This document shows positions 1 through 8,059 of a stretch of DNA of 64,000 nucleotides, piece after piece. Each line of letters starts with the position of its first letter. Position 1 is the stretch's first letter. Made by a program: the position numbers and the translations under genes. Under the pieces are notes generated by a model. That model was not told where the DNA came from. It made no database searches and worked only from the letters and a program-made list of their open reading frames with translations. This DNA comes from Bacteroides ilei. GTDB taxonomy: Bacteria; Bacteroidota; Bacteroidia; Bacteroidales; Bacteroidaceae. The DNA lies in assembly GCF_900128495.1 (NCBI RefSeq), contig NZ_LT635801.1, forward strand, positions 62,001 to 126,000, read 5' to 3'.

Positions 1-1678
1 GGTATGAATAGGTGGATTGTACCGGAGTGTGTCTTGTAATCCATCCGTTAAGTTTGTCGGTAAGTATTTGGTTATCGGTAGTTATGAGAGTGGTCGGGTT
101 ATAGTAATATAGATTTTTGAAAGTGTAATCGGATGTGTTTATAGCGGCTTCAGTCTTGTCGTCATAATAGCAATAAGAGATGTTGGGCGTAAGGGCTCTA
201 TAGGATATGTTCCCGAATTTCGGCGAGGGGGTATTCCCGTATGTGTAGCAATTGCTCATTGACGAACCTTTTTCACAAGTGTATGTAAGTCCTCCTGCTA
301 TTTCTGAAAAGGTATTGCAGACAGCATAACAGTTCTGGATATATCCGAAATTATTGGAGCAAATTGATCCTGAGGCTGATTCATATTGTTTGGAGGTATT
401 GATGATGGATGTATATGTCACGGATGTGTTGGCTATGATCCCTTTGTTGCTTCCGGCAATGCCTCCTACACGTAGATCTGTCGGATAATCTGATGTAATG
501 GTGCAATTTATCAGTTGGCAGCCATCAATCAGTCCGTAGTTTGCTCCTGATAGAAGTCCGGTTATCGTTACACTGTATTGTGAGGTCGTAAGTCGTGAAT
601 CTTTGATGGTCAGGTCTTTGACAATACCGGACGTTCCAATGAAGGAAAACAGTCCGTAACCATATGTTTTTTGGGGAGCCTGAAGTCTCAGATTAGACAA
701 TGTATATCCGTTTCCGTTGAAACAGTCATTGAATTGTTGGCTTTTGAATTCCCGATAATATCCTATTTCATGGATTCTTTCACATTCTTCTGGAGTAAAT
801 GTGATATCATTGTAAAGGTTGTAGGTTGTTATATTGCCAGTGTTGTCAGCAAATTCTTCAAGTGTTCTGTTTCCGTATTCAATTCCACTGATAAGGTGAG
901 TGAATGCTATGAAATCTTCTGCGTTGTAAATGCCGGGTATTCTTTTATCGGGGCGTATGGCACACTCATAAGAATATCCTTTTTTATAAGTCCGGTTGTC
1001 TATGTCAAGTTGATAATATTGGCTGGTAGTTGTAAGAGTGATGCGGATGGACATGTTTTCCGCAGGTGGAATTATAAGGGTATAGACTGGATTGTCAGTA
1101 CGTTCTAAAAAAGTTGTGTAGGTTTGTCCGGTATCGAAGGACGGGGTACCGGTTATAAAATCGAAATGGTGGACAGATACAGACGGGGTGATTTCCATGC
1201 TTACAAGTGTTTTATTTAATGCGGGATCCAGGTGGATGGTAAGTTGTGAAAACTGATGTTCGAACAGCAGTTCTATCGGTTCGTTACAGGTGGCATGGGT
1301 TTGGCAACCTAATAAGTCTATCAGCTTGTTGTCTGTAGGGTAGAAAGCTGCGGAAGTACCTGTTTCAGCGGTAATAGGATAGTATGCTTGTATGGATGCT
1401 GTTTCCGTCTGCCCCTCCCATTTCAGGACAGGAGTTGAATTCCATTGTTGGTTTTGATAAGTCAGTATTGCCTTGTCGGCGGTGATGCCTCCTTGGGAGT
1501 AAAGCAGAATCTGGTCTTCTTCCTGGAAATAGCATTCGGAAACAGACCTTGAATTTATGGTATTGAATTTCGGATAGTAAGAGATTTGATATGTCAGTTC
1601 GGACGTTAAATAGGCAAGCTCATGTTGGCAACCGGATGATATGACGGTGATTATAAGGAATACAAATACGCATTTCAT
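1..1678 (-). CDS. fimbrillin-like GLUG-motif surface lipoprotein (3' end outside window)
   Basis: An open frame runs leftward from an ATG at 1678 and has no stop before the left edge, so the C-terminus is missing. The first residues, MKCVFVFLIITVISSGC, are a lipoprotein signal peptide with Cys17 as the likely lipidated residue. The next part is a beta-rich domain resembling the fimbrillin/Mfa clan of Bacteroidetes surface proteins, with residues such as AAFYPTDNKLIDLLGCQ and TLIIPPAEN. The distal part has repeated GLUG-like motifs, for example GLLSGANYGLIDGC and GGIAGSNKGIIANTSV. Such proteins are exported and anchored at the outer membrane as fimbrial subunits or adhesins; the exact role here is inferred. 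A terminator at 1745-1783 separates it from the gene upstream on the same strand. Family call is from motif reading only. Confidence 0.75.
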   Translation of the reverse strand, partial: MKCVFVFLIITVISSGCQHELAYLTSELTYQISYYPKFNTINSRSVSECYFQEEDQILLYSQGGITADKAILTYQNQQWNSTPVLKWEGQTETASIQAYYPITAETGTSAAFYPTDNKLIDLLGCQTHATCNEPIELLFEHQFSQLTIHLDPALNKTLVSMEITPSVSVHHFDFITGTPSFDTGQTYTTFLERTDNPVYTLIIPPAENMSIRITLTTTSQYYQLDIDNRTYKKGYSYECAIRPDKRIPGIYNAEDFIAFTHLISGIEYGNRTLEEFADNTGNITTYNLYNDITFTPEECERIHEIGYYREFKSQQFNDCFNGNGYTLSNLRLQAPQKTYGYGLFSFIGTSGIVKDLTIKDSRLTTSQYSVTITGLLSGANYGLIDGCQLINCTITSDYPTDLRVGGIAGSNKGIIANTSVTYTSIINTSKQYESASGSICSNNFGYIQNCYAVCNTFSEIAGGLTYTCEKGSSMSNCYTYGNTPSPKFGNISYRALTPNISYCYYDDKTEAAINTSDYTFKNLYYYNPTTLITTDNQILTDKLNGWITRHTPVQSTYSY

Positions 1679-1744
1679 AATATAAGAATTTACTTGTTTT
1701 ATTATGATAACGCAAATTTGTGGATTTCTATATGGAATGGGGAT

Positions 1745-1783
1745 AAAAAATGCGTCACTGAACCTTCACAGGCTGGTGACGCA
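1745..1783 (-). terminator. Rho-independent terminator of the NAD-type glutamate dehydrogenase gene
   Basis: The arms tgcgtcac (1751-1758) and gtgacgca (1776-1783) are a perfect 8-bp inverted repeat. On the minus strand the hairpin is followed by a T-run (A-run 1745-1750 on the plus strand). It lies just downstream of the gene ending at 1844. Confidence 0.8.
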
Positions 1784-1843
1784 CATTACAATACAAAATA
1801 CAAATACAACTAAACGAGATATATTTTAAACAAATAGTGCTTT

Positions 1844-3181
1844 TTATACAATTCCTTGGGCCATCATGGCATGTGCCACTTTCATGAATCCAGCAATATT
1901 GGCTCCTTTCACATAATTTACATATCCGTCGGGCTCAGTACCGTATTTGACGCACTGCTCATGGATATTGTGCATGATTTCATGAAGCTTATTGTCGACT
2001 TCCTGAGCGCTCCAGCTCATGTGCATAGCATTCTGGCTCATTTCCAGGCCTGATGTGGCTACGCCGCCGGCATTGACTGCCTTACCTGGAGCATACATGA
2101 TTTTATGTTCGATGAAAGCATCGATAGCTTCAGGCGTACAGCCCATATTTGAAATTTCTCCGACGCAAAGAACGGAATTTTTTATCAGATTTTCGGCATC
2201 TTCGCCATTTAATTCATTCTGGGTTGCACATGGAAGTGCGATATCGACTTTCACTTCCCAAGGACGGCGTCCTTCGATGAAGGTCGCTTTCGGGAATTTT
2301 TCTGCATACGGTGCCACGATGTCATTTCCGGAAGCGCGGAGTTCAAGCATATAGTCGATCTTTTCGCCGCTGATGCCGTCCGGATCATAGATGTATCCGT
2401 CTGGTCCTGAAATGGTCACTACCTTTGCCCCTAGCTGGGTAGCCTTTGTTGCGGCCCCCCATGCTACGTTACCGAATCCAGAGATGGCTACAGTCTTGCC
2501 TTTTATGCCGATACCTTTAGCGTCCAGCATATGTTTTACGAAATAAAGTCCGCCGAATCCGGTTGCTTCCGGTCGGATTAATGAACCTCCGTATTCAAGG
2601 CCTTTGCCTGTAAATGTTCCGGTAAATTCATGTGTAAGTTTCTTGTACATACCGAACATATAGCCCACTTCTCTTCCGCCTACACCGATGTCTCCTGCGG
2701 GAACATCCATATCCGGGCCGAGATGATGCCATAATTCCAGCATGAAAGCCTGACAGAATCTCATGATTTCTGCTTCACTTTTTCCTCTTGGAGAGAAATC
2801 CGAACCACCTTTTGCGCCTCCCATCGGAAGGGTTGTCAAGGCGTTTTTGAATGTTTGCTCAAATCCCAGGAATTTAAGGATGGAAAGATTTACAGATGCG
2901 TGGAAACGGATTCCGCCTTTATATGGACCTATCGCATTGTTGAACTGTACGCGATAGCCGAGATTAACCTGTACTTTACCTTTGTCGTCTACCCAAGGTA
3001 CACGGAATGTAATGATACGGTCTGGTTCAACCAAACGTTCAATCAAAGATACCTTTTCGAATTCCGGATGTTGGTTGTAGATTTCTTCAATGGAAATCAA
3101 TACTTCTTTGACTGCTTGCAGATATTCTACTTCACCTGGATGCTTTGCTTCCAGTGATGACATAATTTGGTTAATGTTCAT
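1844..3181 (-). CDS. gdhB: glutamate dehydrogenase, NAD-type
   Basis: A 445-residue hexameric glutamate dehydrogenase that interconverts glutamate and 2-oxoglutarate plus ammonia in the cytoplasm. The N-terminal substrate domain carries LPMGGAKGGSDF with the active-site lysine at residue 124, followed by VPAGDIGVGGREVG. The Rossmann domain has SGFGNVAWGAATKATQLGAK and ends its second strand with TISGPDGYIYDPDGI. That is the pattern I recall from the NAD-specific Clostridium symbiosum enzyme, whereas the second copy at 12017-13351 has the NADP-like MSDSDGYIYD. The usual EGANMPTT segment is replaced by GEISNMGCT. Coenzyme choice is inferred. It has a near-consensus Bacteroides promoter (3226-3256), its own terminator (1745-1783), and diverges from the gene at 3409. 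Confidence 0.92.
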   Translation of the reverse strand: MNINQIMSSLEAKHPGEVEYLQAVKEVLISIEEIYNQHPEFEKVSLIERLVEPDRIITFRVPWVDDKGKVQVNLGYRVQFNNAIGPYKGGIRFHASVNLSILKFLGFEQTFKNALTTLPMGGAKGGSDFSPRGKSEAEIMRFCQAFMLELWHHLGPDMDVPAGDIGVGGREVGYMFGMYKKLTHEFTGTFTGKGLEYGGSLIRPEATGFGGLYFVKHMLDAKGIGIKGKTVAISGFGNVAWGAATKATQLGAKVVTISGPDGYIYDPDGISGEKIDYMLELRASGNDIVAPYAEKFPKATFIEGRRPWEVKVDIALPCATQNELNGEDAENLIKNSVLCVGEISNMGCTPEAIDAFIEHKIMYAPGKAVNAGGVATSGLEMSQNAMHMSWSAQEVDNKLHEIMHNIHEQCVKYGTEPDGYVNYVKGANIAGFMKVAHAMMAQGIV

Positions 3182-3225
3182 GACATATTTGTTTAAAATC
3201 TGACAAAATGAAATTTTTATATATG

Positions 3226-3256
3226 CAAAGTTATAATTTTATGGCGTTTTATCAAA
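3226..3256 (-). promoter_or_regulatory. Bacteroides-type promoter of the NAD-type gdh gene
   Basis: On the minus strand TTTG (3253-3256), a 19-base spacer and TAACTTTG (3226-3233) match the Bacteroides -33/-7 consensus TTTG-N19-TAnnTTTG. The -7 box lies about 45 bases upstream of the ATG at 3181. Confidence 0.75.
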
Positions 3257-3408
3257 TGTTTTTGTGTTTATTTCTTGTGTAATGGTGATAAAATGTTAAA
3301 TGCCTGAGACTCCCTTACAAAATGTCCATTTCCTTTTCGAATTTGTTGTAAAAGTCGTCATAAATGCTTTAATTTGTTCAATGTAGTTTTGATTTTAAAA
3401 ATAGTGCT

Positions 3409-6366
3409 ATGCTGAGCAAGATAAAACTGAACCAACTCTATTTTAAAGATACCCAGTTTGTAAACCTGATGACCCGTCGTGTCTTCAATGTCCTGCTGGT
3501 GGCAAATCCTTATGATGCCTTTATGCTGGAAGATGACGGGCGTATCGATGAAAAGATTTTCATTGAATACATGAATCTGAGTCTTCGCTATCCTCCACGT
3601 TTTACTCAAGTGTCGACTGAAGAAGAAGCCTGGAAGAAATTGTCTGAAACACGTTTTGAACTGGTTATCTGTATGCCGGGGTCGGATAATAGTGATACAT
3701 TTGATATAGGACGTAAGATCAAGGAGAAATTTCCGAAAGTTCCCTTGGTTGTGTTGACACCTTTCTCGCATGGTATTAAAGAACGCATGGAGCATGAAGA
3801 CTTGAGCATCTTTGAATACGTTTTCTGTTGGTTAGGAAATACTGACTTGCTGGTTTCCATCCATAAGCTGATAGAAGACAAGATGAATCTGGAACATGAT
3901 ATCAAAGAAGTTGGAGTACAGATGATTCTCTTGGTAGAAGACTCTATCCGTTTCTATTCATCCATTCTTCCTAATCTGTATAAGTTCGTGCTGGAACAGA
4001 GTAAGGAATTCGCTACGGAAGCGTTGAATGAGCATCAACGGACTTTGAGAATGCGGGGGCGTCCTAAAATTGTATTGGCCCGCTCGTACGAAGAGGCGAT
4101 GGACCTTTACAATAAATATCAGAATAATACGTTAGGGATTATATCGGATGTACGTTTCCCGAAAGGCGGGAAGATAGAGCCTTTGGCCGGAGTGGAGTTT
4201 TTGGAAGAAGTCCGGAAACGTGATCCGTTCATACCCCTTATTCTTCAGTCGGCGGAAGAGACCAACCGGAAGTATGTAGATCAGTTGGGAGCCAAGTTTA
4301 TAGACAAGAATTCAAAAAAAATGAACATCGATCTCCGGGAGGCCGTATTGGAAAACTTCGGTTTCGGTGATTTTGTCTTTCTGGATCCGAAGACGATGAA
4401 GCCGGTTGCCCGTGTCCATAATCTGCAAGAATTGCAGAACATTATCTTTTCCATTCCTTCCGATTCTTTCTATTACCATATAAGCCGGAACCATATATCA
4501 CGTTGGCTTTATTCACGGGCGATATTTCCTGTAGCCGAGTTCTTGAAACAGGTTACATGGGATTCGTTACAGGATATCGACGCACATCGTCAGATTATTT
4601 TTGATGCGATTGTAAAGTACAGGAAAATGAAGAACCAAGGAGTGGTTGCCGTATTTGAACGTGACCGCTTTGACCGCTATTCGAATTTTGCCCGTATAGG
4701 CGACGGTTCTTTGGGAGGGAAAGGACGTGGTCTGGCATTTATTGACAACATGGTGAAGCGGCATCCGGACTTTGAAAGTTTTGAGAATGCCCAGATTGTC
4801 ATTCCGAAGACGGTGGTTCTTTGTACTGATATTTTTGACGAGTTTATGGAAACCAATCAGTTGTATCAGGTTGCTTTGAGTGACGCAGATGACGAAAGTA
4901 TTTTGAAGGCCTTTTTGCGGGCCAAGTTGCCGGATCGTCTGGTAGAGGATTTCTTCGCCTTTTTTGAAGTTGTCAAGTCGCCTATTGCCATACGTTCTTC
5001 AAGTTTGCTGGAAGATTCCCATTATCAGCCGTTTGCAGGAATTTATTCCACATATATGATTCCCTATCTGGAAGACAAATACGATATGCTCCGCATGTTG
5101 AGTGATGCGATAAAAGGGGTGTATGCTTCGGTCTTTTATAAAGACAGTAAGGCATACATGCAGGCCACAAGTAATGTGATAGACGAGGAAAAGATGGCTG
5201 TCATTTTGCAGGAAGTTGTCGGGAATCAATATGGTGACCGTTTTTATCCTTCCATATCGGGAGTTGCCCGTTCAATCAACTATTATCCGATCAATGAAGA
5301 GCTGGCGGAAGAAGGGACTGTCAGTCTGGCATTGGGATTAGGAAAATATATTGTTGATGGAGGTTTGACTTTGCGCGTTTGTCCGTATCATCCTGATAAG
5401 GTCTTGCAAACCAGCGAAATGGAGATGGCTTTGAGGGAAACCCAGACGCGTTTCTATGCATTGGATTTAAAGAATACCGGAGAGAACTTTTCTTTGGATG
5501 ACGGATTCAATCTGCTGAAACTTCCGGTCAAAGAAGCGGAAAAGGATGGGGCGTTAACGTTTATTGCTTCTACTTATGACCCGTATGATATGGTTATCCG
5601 TGACGGTATATATCCCGGTGGGCGTAAGGTTATTACATTTGCCAATATATTGCAGCATGATGTTTTCCCTCTTGCACGGATTCTCCAGTTGGTACAGAAG
5701 TATGGACAGGGAGAGATGCGTCGTCCTGTGGAGATAGAATTTGCGGTCAATTTGAATTCTAAAGAAAAATCAGGTGTCTTTTACTTGCTGCAGATCCGTC
5801 CGATGGTTGATGTGAAAGCGGATTTGGGTGAGGATTTGAATCTGGTACCTTCAGAGAGGATTCTGTTGAAGAGTGAGAATTCTTTAGGACATGGTATCAT
5901 GAATGATATACAAGATGTTATCTATGTAAAGACAGACGGGTATTCGGCATCCAATAATCAGTTGATAGCCTATGATATAGAAAAATTGAACAGGAGATTT
6001 CTGGATGAGGGGAAAAATTATGTATTGGTAGGTCCCGGACGTTGGGGGAGCAGTGATACATGGCTGGGAATTCCGGTAAAGTGGCCTAATATTTCGGCAG
6101 CCCGTGTAATTGTTGAGGCCGGACTTACAAACTATCGGGTAGATCCGAGTCAAGGAACTCATTTCTTTCAGAATCTGACTTCATTTGGGGTCGGCTATTT
6201 TACAATAAACCCCTATATGAATGATGGCATTTACAATCAAGAGATATTGAATGCAATGCCGGCGGTAGAAGAAACCCGATATTTGCGTTGGGTACGGTTT
6301 GAAAAACCTCTTATTATAAAGATGGATGGTAAAAAGAAATTGGGGGTAGTGGTACTCCCTGAATGA
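3409..6366 (+). CDS. receiver-receiver-PPDK_N (PEP synthase-like ATP-binding) protein
   Basis: A 985-residue cytoplasmic protein. Residues about 25-150 look like a degenerate receiver domain: Met replaces the phospho-acceptor Asp in VICMPGSD. Residues about 172-310 look like a complete receiver, with LLVEDS, acceptor Asp247 in GIISDVRFP and Lys in FIDKNS. The C-terminal half is a PPDK_N/PEP-synthase ATP-binding domain: GDGSLGGKGRGLAF, RSSSLLEDSHYQPFAG, MAVILQEVVG, SGVARSINYYP, VSLALGLGKYIVDGG and FYLLQIRPM. The His swivel domain (TSHAA type) and PEP-binding barrel of real PEP synthase are absent, so it cannot run that full reaction. It may be a two-component-controlled phosphotransferase; its partner is unknown. 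It diverges from gdh and converges on the AraC gene. Confidence 0.85.
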   Translation: MLSKIKLNQLYFKDTQFVNLMTRRVFNVLLVANPYDAFMLEDDGRIDEKIFIEYMNLSLRYPPRFTQVSTEEEAWKKLSETRFELVICMPGSDNSDTFDIGRKIKEKFPKVPLVVLTPFSHGIKERMEHEDLSIFEYVFCWLGNTDLLVSIHKLIEDKMNLEHDIKEVGVQMILLVEDSIRFYSSILPNLYKFVLEQSKEFATEALNEHQRTLRMRGRPKIVLARSYEEAMDLYNKYQNNTLGIISDVRFPKGGKIEPLAGVEFLEEVRKRDPFIPLILQSAEETNRKYVDQLGAKFIDKNSKKMNIDLREAVLENFGFGDFVFLDPKTMKPVARVHNLQELQNIIFSIPSDSFYYHISRNHISRWLYSRAIFPVAEFLKQVTWDSLQDIDAHRQIIFDAIVKYRKMKNQGVVAVFERDRFDRYSNFARIGDGSLGGKGRGLAFIDNMVKRHPDFESFENAQIVIPKTVVLCTDIFDEFMETNQLYQVALSDADDESILKAFLRAKLPDRLVEDFFAFFEVVKSPIAIRSSSLLEDSHYQPFAGIYSTYMIPYLEDKYDMLRMLSDAIKGVYASVFYKDSKAYMQATSNVIDEEKMAVILQEVVGNQYGDRFYPSISGVARSINYYPINEELAEEGTVSLALGLGKYIVDGGLTLRVCPYHPDKVLQTSEMEMALRETQTRFYALDLKNTGENFSLDDGFNLLKLPVKEAEKDGALTFIASTYDPYDMVIRDGIYPGGRKVITFANILQHDVFPLARILQLVQKYGQGEMRRPVEIEFAVNLNSKEKSGVFYLLQIRPMVDVKADLGEDLNLVPSERILLKSENSLGHGIMNDIQDVIYVKTDGYSASNNQLIAYDIEKLNRRFLDEGKNYVLVGPGRWGSSDTWLGIPVKWPNISAARVIVEAGLTNYRVDPSQGTHFFQNLTSFGVGYFTINPYMNDGIYNQEILNAMPAVEETRYLRWVRFEKPLIIKMDGKKKLGVVVLPE

Positions 6367-6396
6367 CAAACATGAAAGGGTCCGTTGGAAAGAGAG

Positions 6397-7254
6397 TTAG
6401 CCTTTGTTCCGATATTCCAGCGGGCTCATTCCTACATACCGCTTAAAATATTTGCCGAAAAATGACATGTTGGCGAAATTCAGGGAGTCAGATATCTCCT
6501 GAATGGACAGGTTGGTTGATTTTAATTGTGATTTGGCATCCATAATAACCATTTGGGATATGATTTCTACACAGGTTTTGCCTGTCACTTGCTTGACAAT
6601 AGTGCAGAGATGGGCGTGTGTAATTCCTAATTTTTCGGCATACCAGGCTACATTGCGTGTCTGGCTGTAGCTTTGAGTAACCAATTGGGTAAAATCCTTG
6701 CAGAGCTGTTCACTTTTGGGAAGTGCAGTTTTGCTCTGTTCCTTATTGTTCCGATACATGCTTGCAATTCCGGCATGGATATTGTCATACAGATAAGGTG
6801 TAATGGCTTTCCGGCTTTCAACATTGTCGAAAAAGTCATATAAGTTGATTAGAAAATTCAGGTATTGTTCCAATAACTGGGCTCCTTTGGGTTTTAATGT
6901 AATGAGAGGACGTCCGATTGTAATATAGAGTGTATTCAGGGAAGAATGGCGCAGATTGGCTTTCCCTATATATCCCGATGAAAAACCGGCAAAATAAATC
7001 TTCAGGTTGCCGCTGACTTTATGTATCTGGAAGATACTTCCGGGCATGATGGTTACAAAATCATTGGCATGGACAGTAAAGCGGTTCAGATTTATAGATG
7101 CTTCGACTTCTCCGTCCATGCACAACACGAAAATCTCGCATTTTAATCTGCACGGGAAATTGGTGTAGAGGTTGAGCAGTTCTTTACTGATATCTGTCCC
7201 TACAATCCATTCTTCGGGCAAATCAAATTTCGGAATTTCTTTATCTCTGTCCAT
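6397..7254 (-). CDS. AraC-family transcriptional regulator
   Basis: A 285-residue one-component regulator. The N-terminal part (about 1-150) is a cupin-like ligand-sensing region of beta character (FTVHANDFVTIMPGSIFQIH). The C-terminal 100 residues form the double helix-turn-helix of the AraC/XylS family, ending in IQEISDSLNFANMSFFGKYF and a KRYVGMSPLEYR tail. The start at 7254 is followed directly by MDRDKEIPKFDLP; I see no signal peptide, so it acts in the cytoplasm. It converges on the receiver-PPDK_N gene with about 30 bases between the stops, and diverges from the lipoprotein gene at 7549, a possible target. Ligand and targets cannot be read from sequence. Confidence 0.88.
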   Translation of the reverse strand: MDRDKEIPKFDLPEEWIVGTDISKELLNLYTNFPCRLKCEIFVLCMDGEVEASINLNRFTVHANDFVTIMPGSIFQIHKVSGNLKIYFAGFSSGYIGKANLRHSSLNTLYITIGRPLITLKPKGAQLLEQYLNFLINLYDFFDNVESRKAITPYLYDNIHAGIASMYRNNKEQSKTALPKSEQLCKDFTQLVTQSYSQTRNVAWYAEKLGITHAHLCTIVKQVTGKTCVEIISQMVIMDAKSQLKSTNLSIQEISDSLNFANMSFFGKYFKRYVGMSPLEYRNKG

Positions 7255-7548
7255 ACGCGAGGTTGTGAGCTATCTTTATTGTCATGCAAAGGTAACTTAA
7301 TTTTGAAATTTAGGATAATTTGCCGATCAAATATTGTTCTCTTTTTTTTGAATTATAGGCGTTTCGGAATCGTAATCATTTAAAAACTTGAAAAAATGGA
7401 CAAAAAGAGAATATTTAGACCTTGCTGCTAATGGAAATAATCTGTTTCTTTGCACTTCAATAATACGGTTAATTTTATGTCTGGAATGAGATATGGAATT
7501 TCCTATAGGAAGAAGGTGAATCTGAGTATTAACTAATATAAAGTAAGT

Positions 7549-8043
7549 ATGAAAAAAAGATTATTTTATTTGTTTGCATTGATTTGTTCAATGGGTTTGT
7601 TTACAGCTTGTAGTGATGATGAAACCGAAACAAAGGAAGAAATGACTCTGGAACAAGTGATAACGACTGAATTGGCTGGTACTTATGACGGAACATTGGG
7701 TATCATTGTCAATGGCCAGTCTCTTGGTTCTATGGAGCAAAGCATTATTTTGTCTAAATCATCATCTGCCGATAATTCTTTGAAACTTGAACTGAAAAAC
7801 TTTGAATTCATTTTACCGACACCTTTTGATATAACAGTGGATCCTTGTGCCGTAACTGAAAGTAATGGTACTTATACTTTTGCCGGTTCACAGGAAGTGG
7901 CCGTAGGTATGTTGGGAAATCTTCCTGTGAAGGTATCCGGAACTATCAAGGGTGACAATATCACAATAGATATTACAGTGGACGCAACAGCTCTGTTGGG
8001 TCAGACTGTCAATGTTTCTTTTGAAGGGACACAAACTAAATGA
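7549..8043 (+). CDS. calycin-like lipoprotein
   Basis: A 164-residue exported protein. MKKRLFYLFALICSMGLFTAC is a lipoprotein signal peptide with Cys21 as the lipidation site, followed by an acidic SDDETETKEE linker typical of surface-exposed Bacteroidetes lipoproteins. The rest alternates beta strands (LAGTYDGTLGIIVNGQSLGS, VSGTIKGDNITIDITVDATA) and resembles the calycin-like domain of small Bacteroides lipoproteins. No enzymatic motif is visible. The stop codon lies 16 bases before the left end of an IS1182-family element, so any original downstream partner is now separated. The upstream gap (7255-7548) is AT-rich and divergent from the AraC gene. Confidence 0.7.
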   Translation: MKKRLFYLFALICSMGLFTACSDDETETKEEMTLEQVITTELAGTYDGTLGIIVNGQSLGSMEQSIILSKSSSADNSLKLELKNFEFILPTPFDITVDPCAVTESNGTYTFAGSQEVAVGMLGNLPVKVSGTIKGDNITIDITVDATALLGQTVNVSFEGTQTK

Positions 8044-8059
8044 TTATTTCTAATATAGG

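Noticed and set aside
671..1108. Plus-strand open frame of 145 codons
   Set aside because: It lies opposite the fimbrillin-like lipoprotein, which has a signal peptide and domain features; this frame has none.
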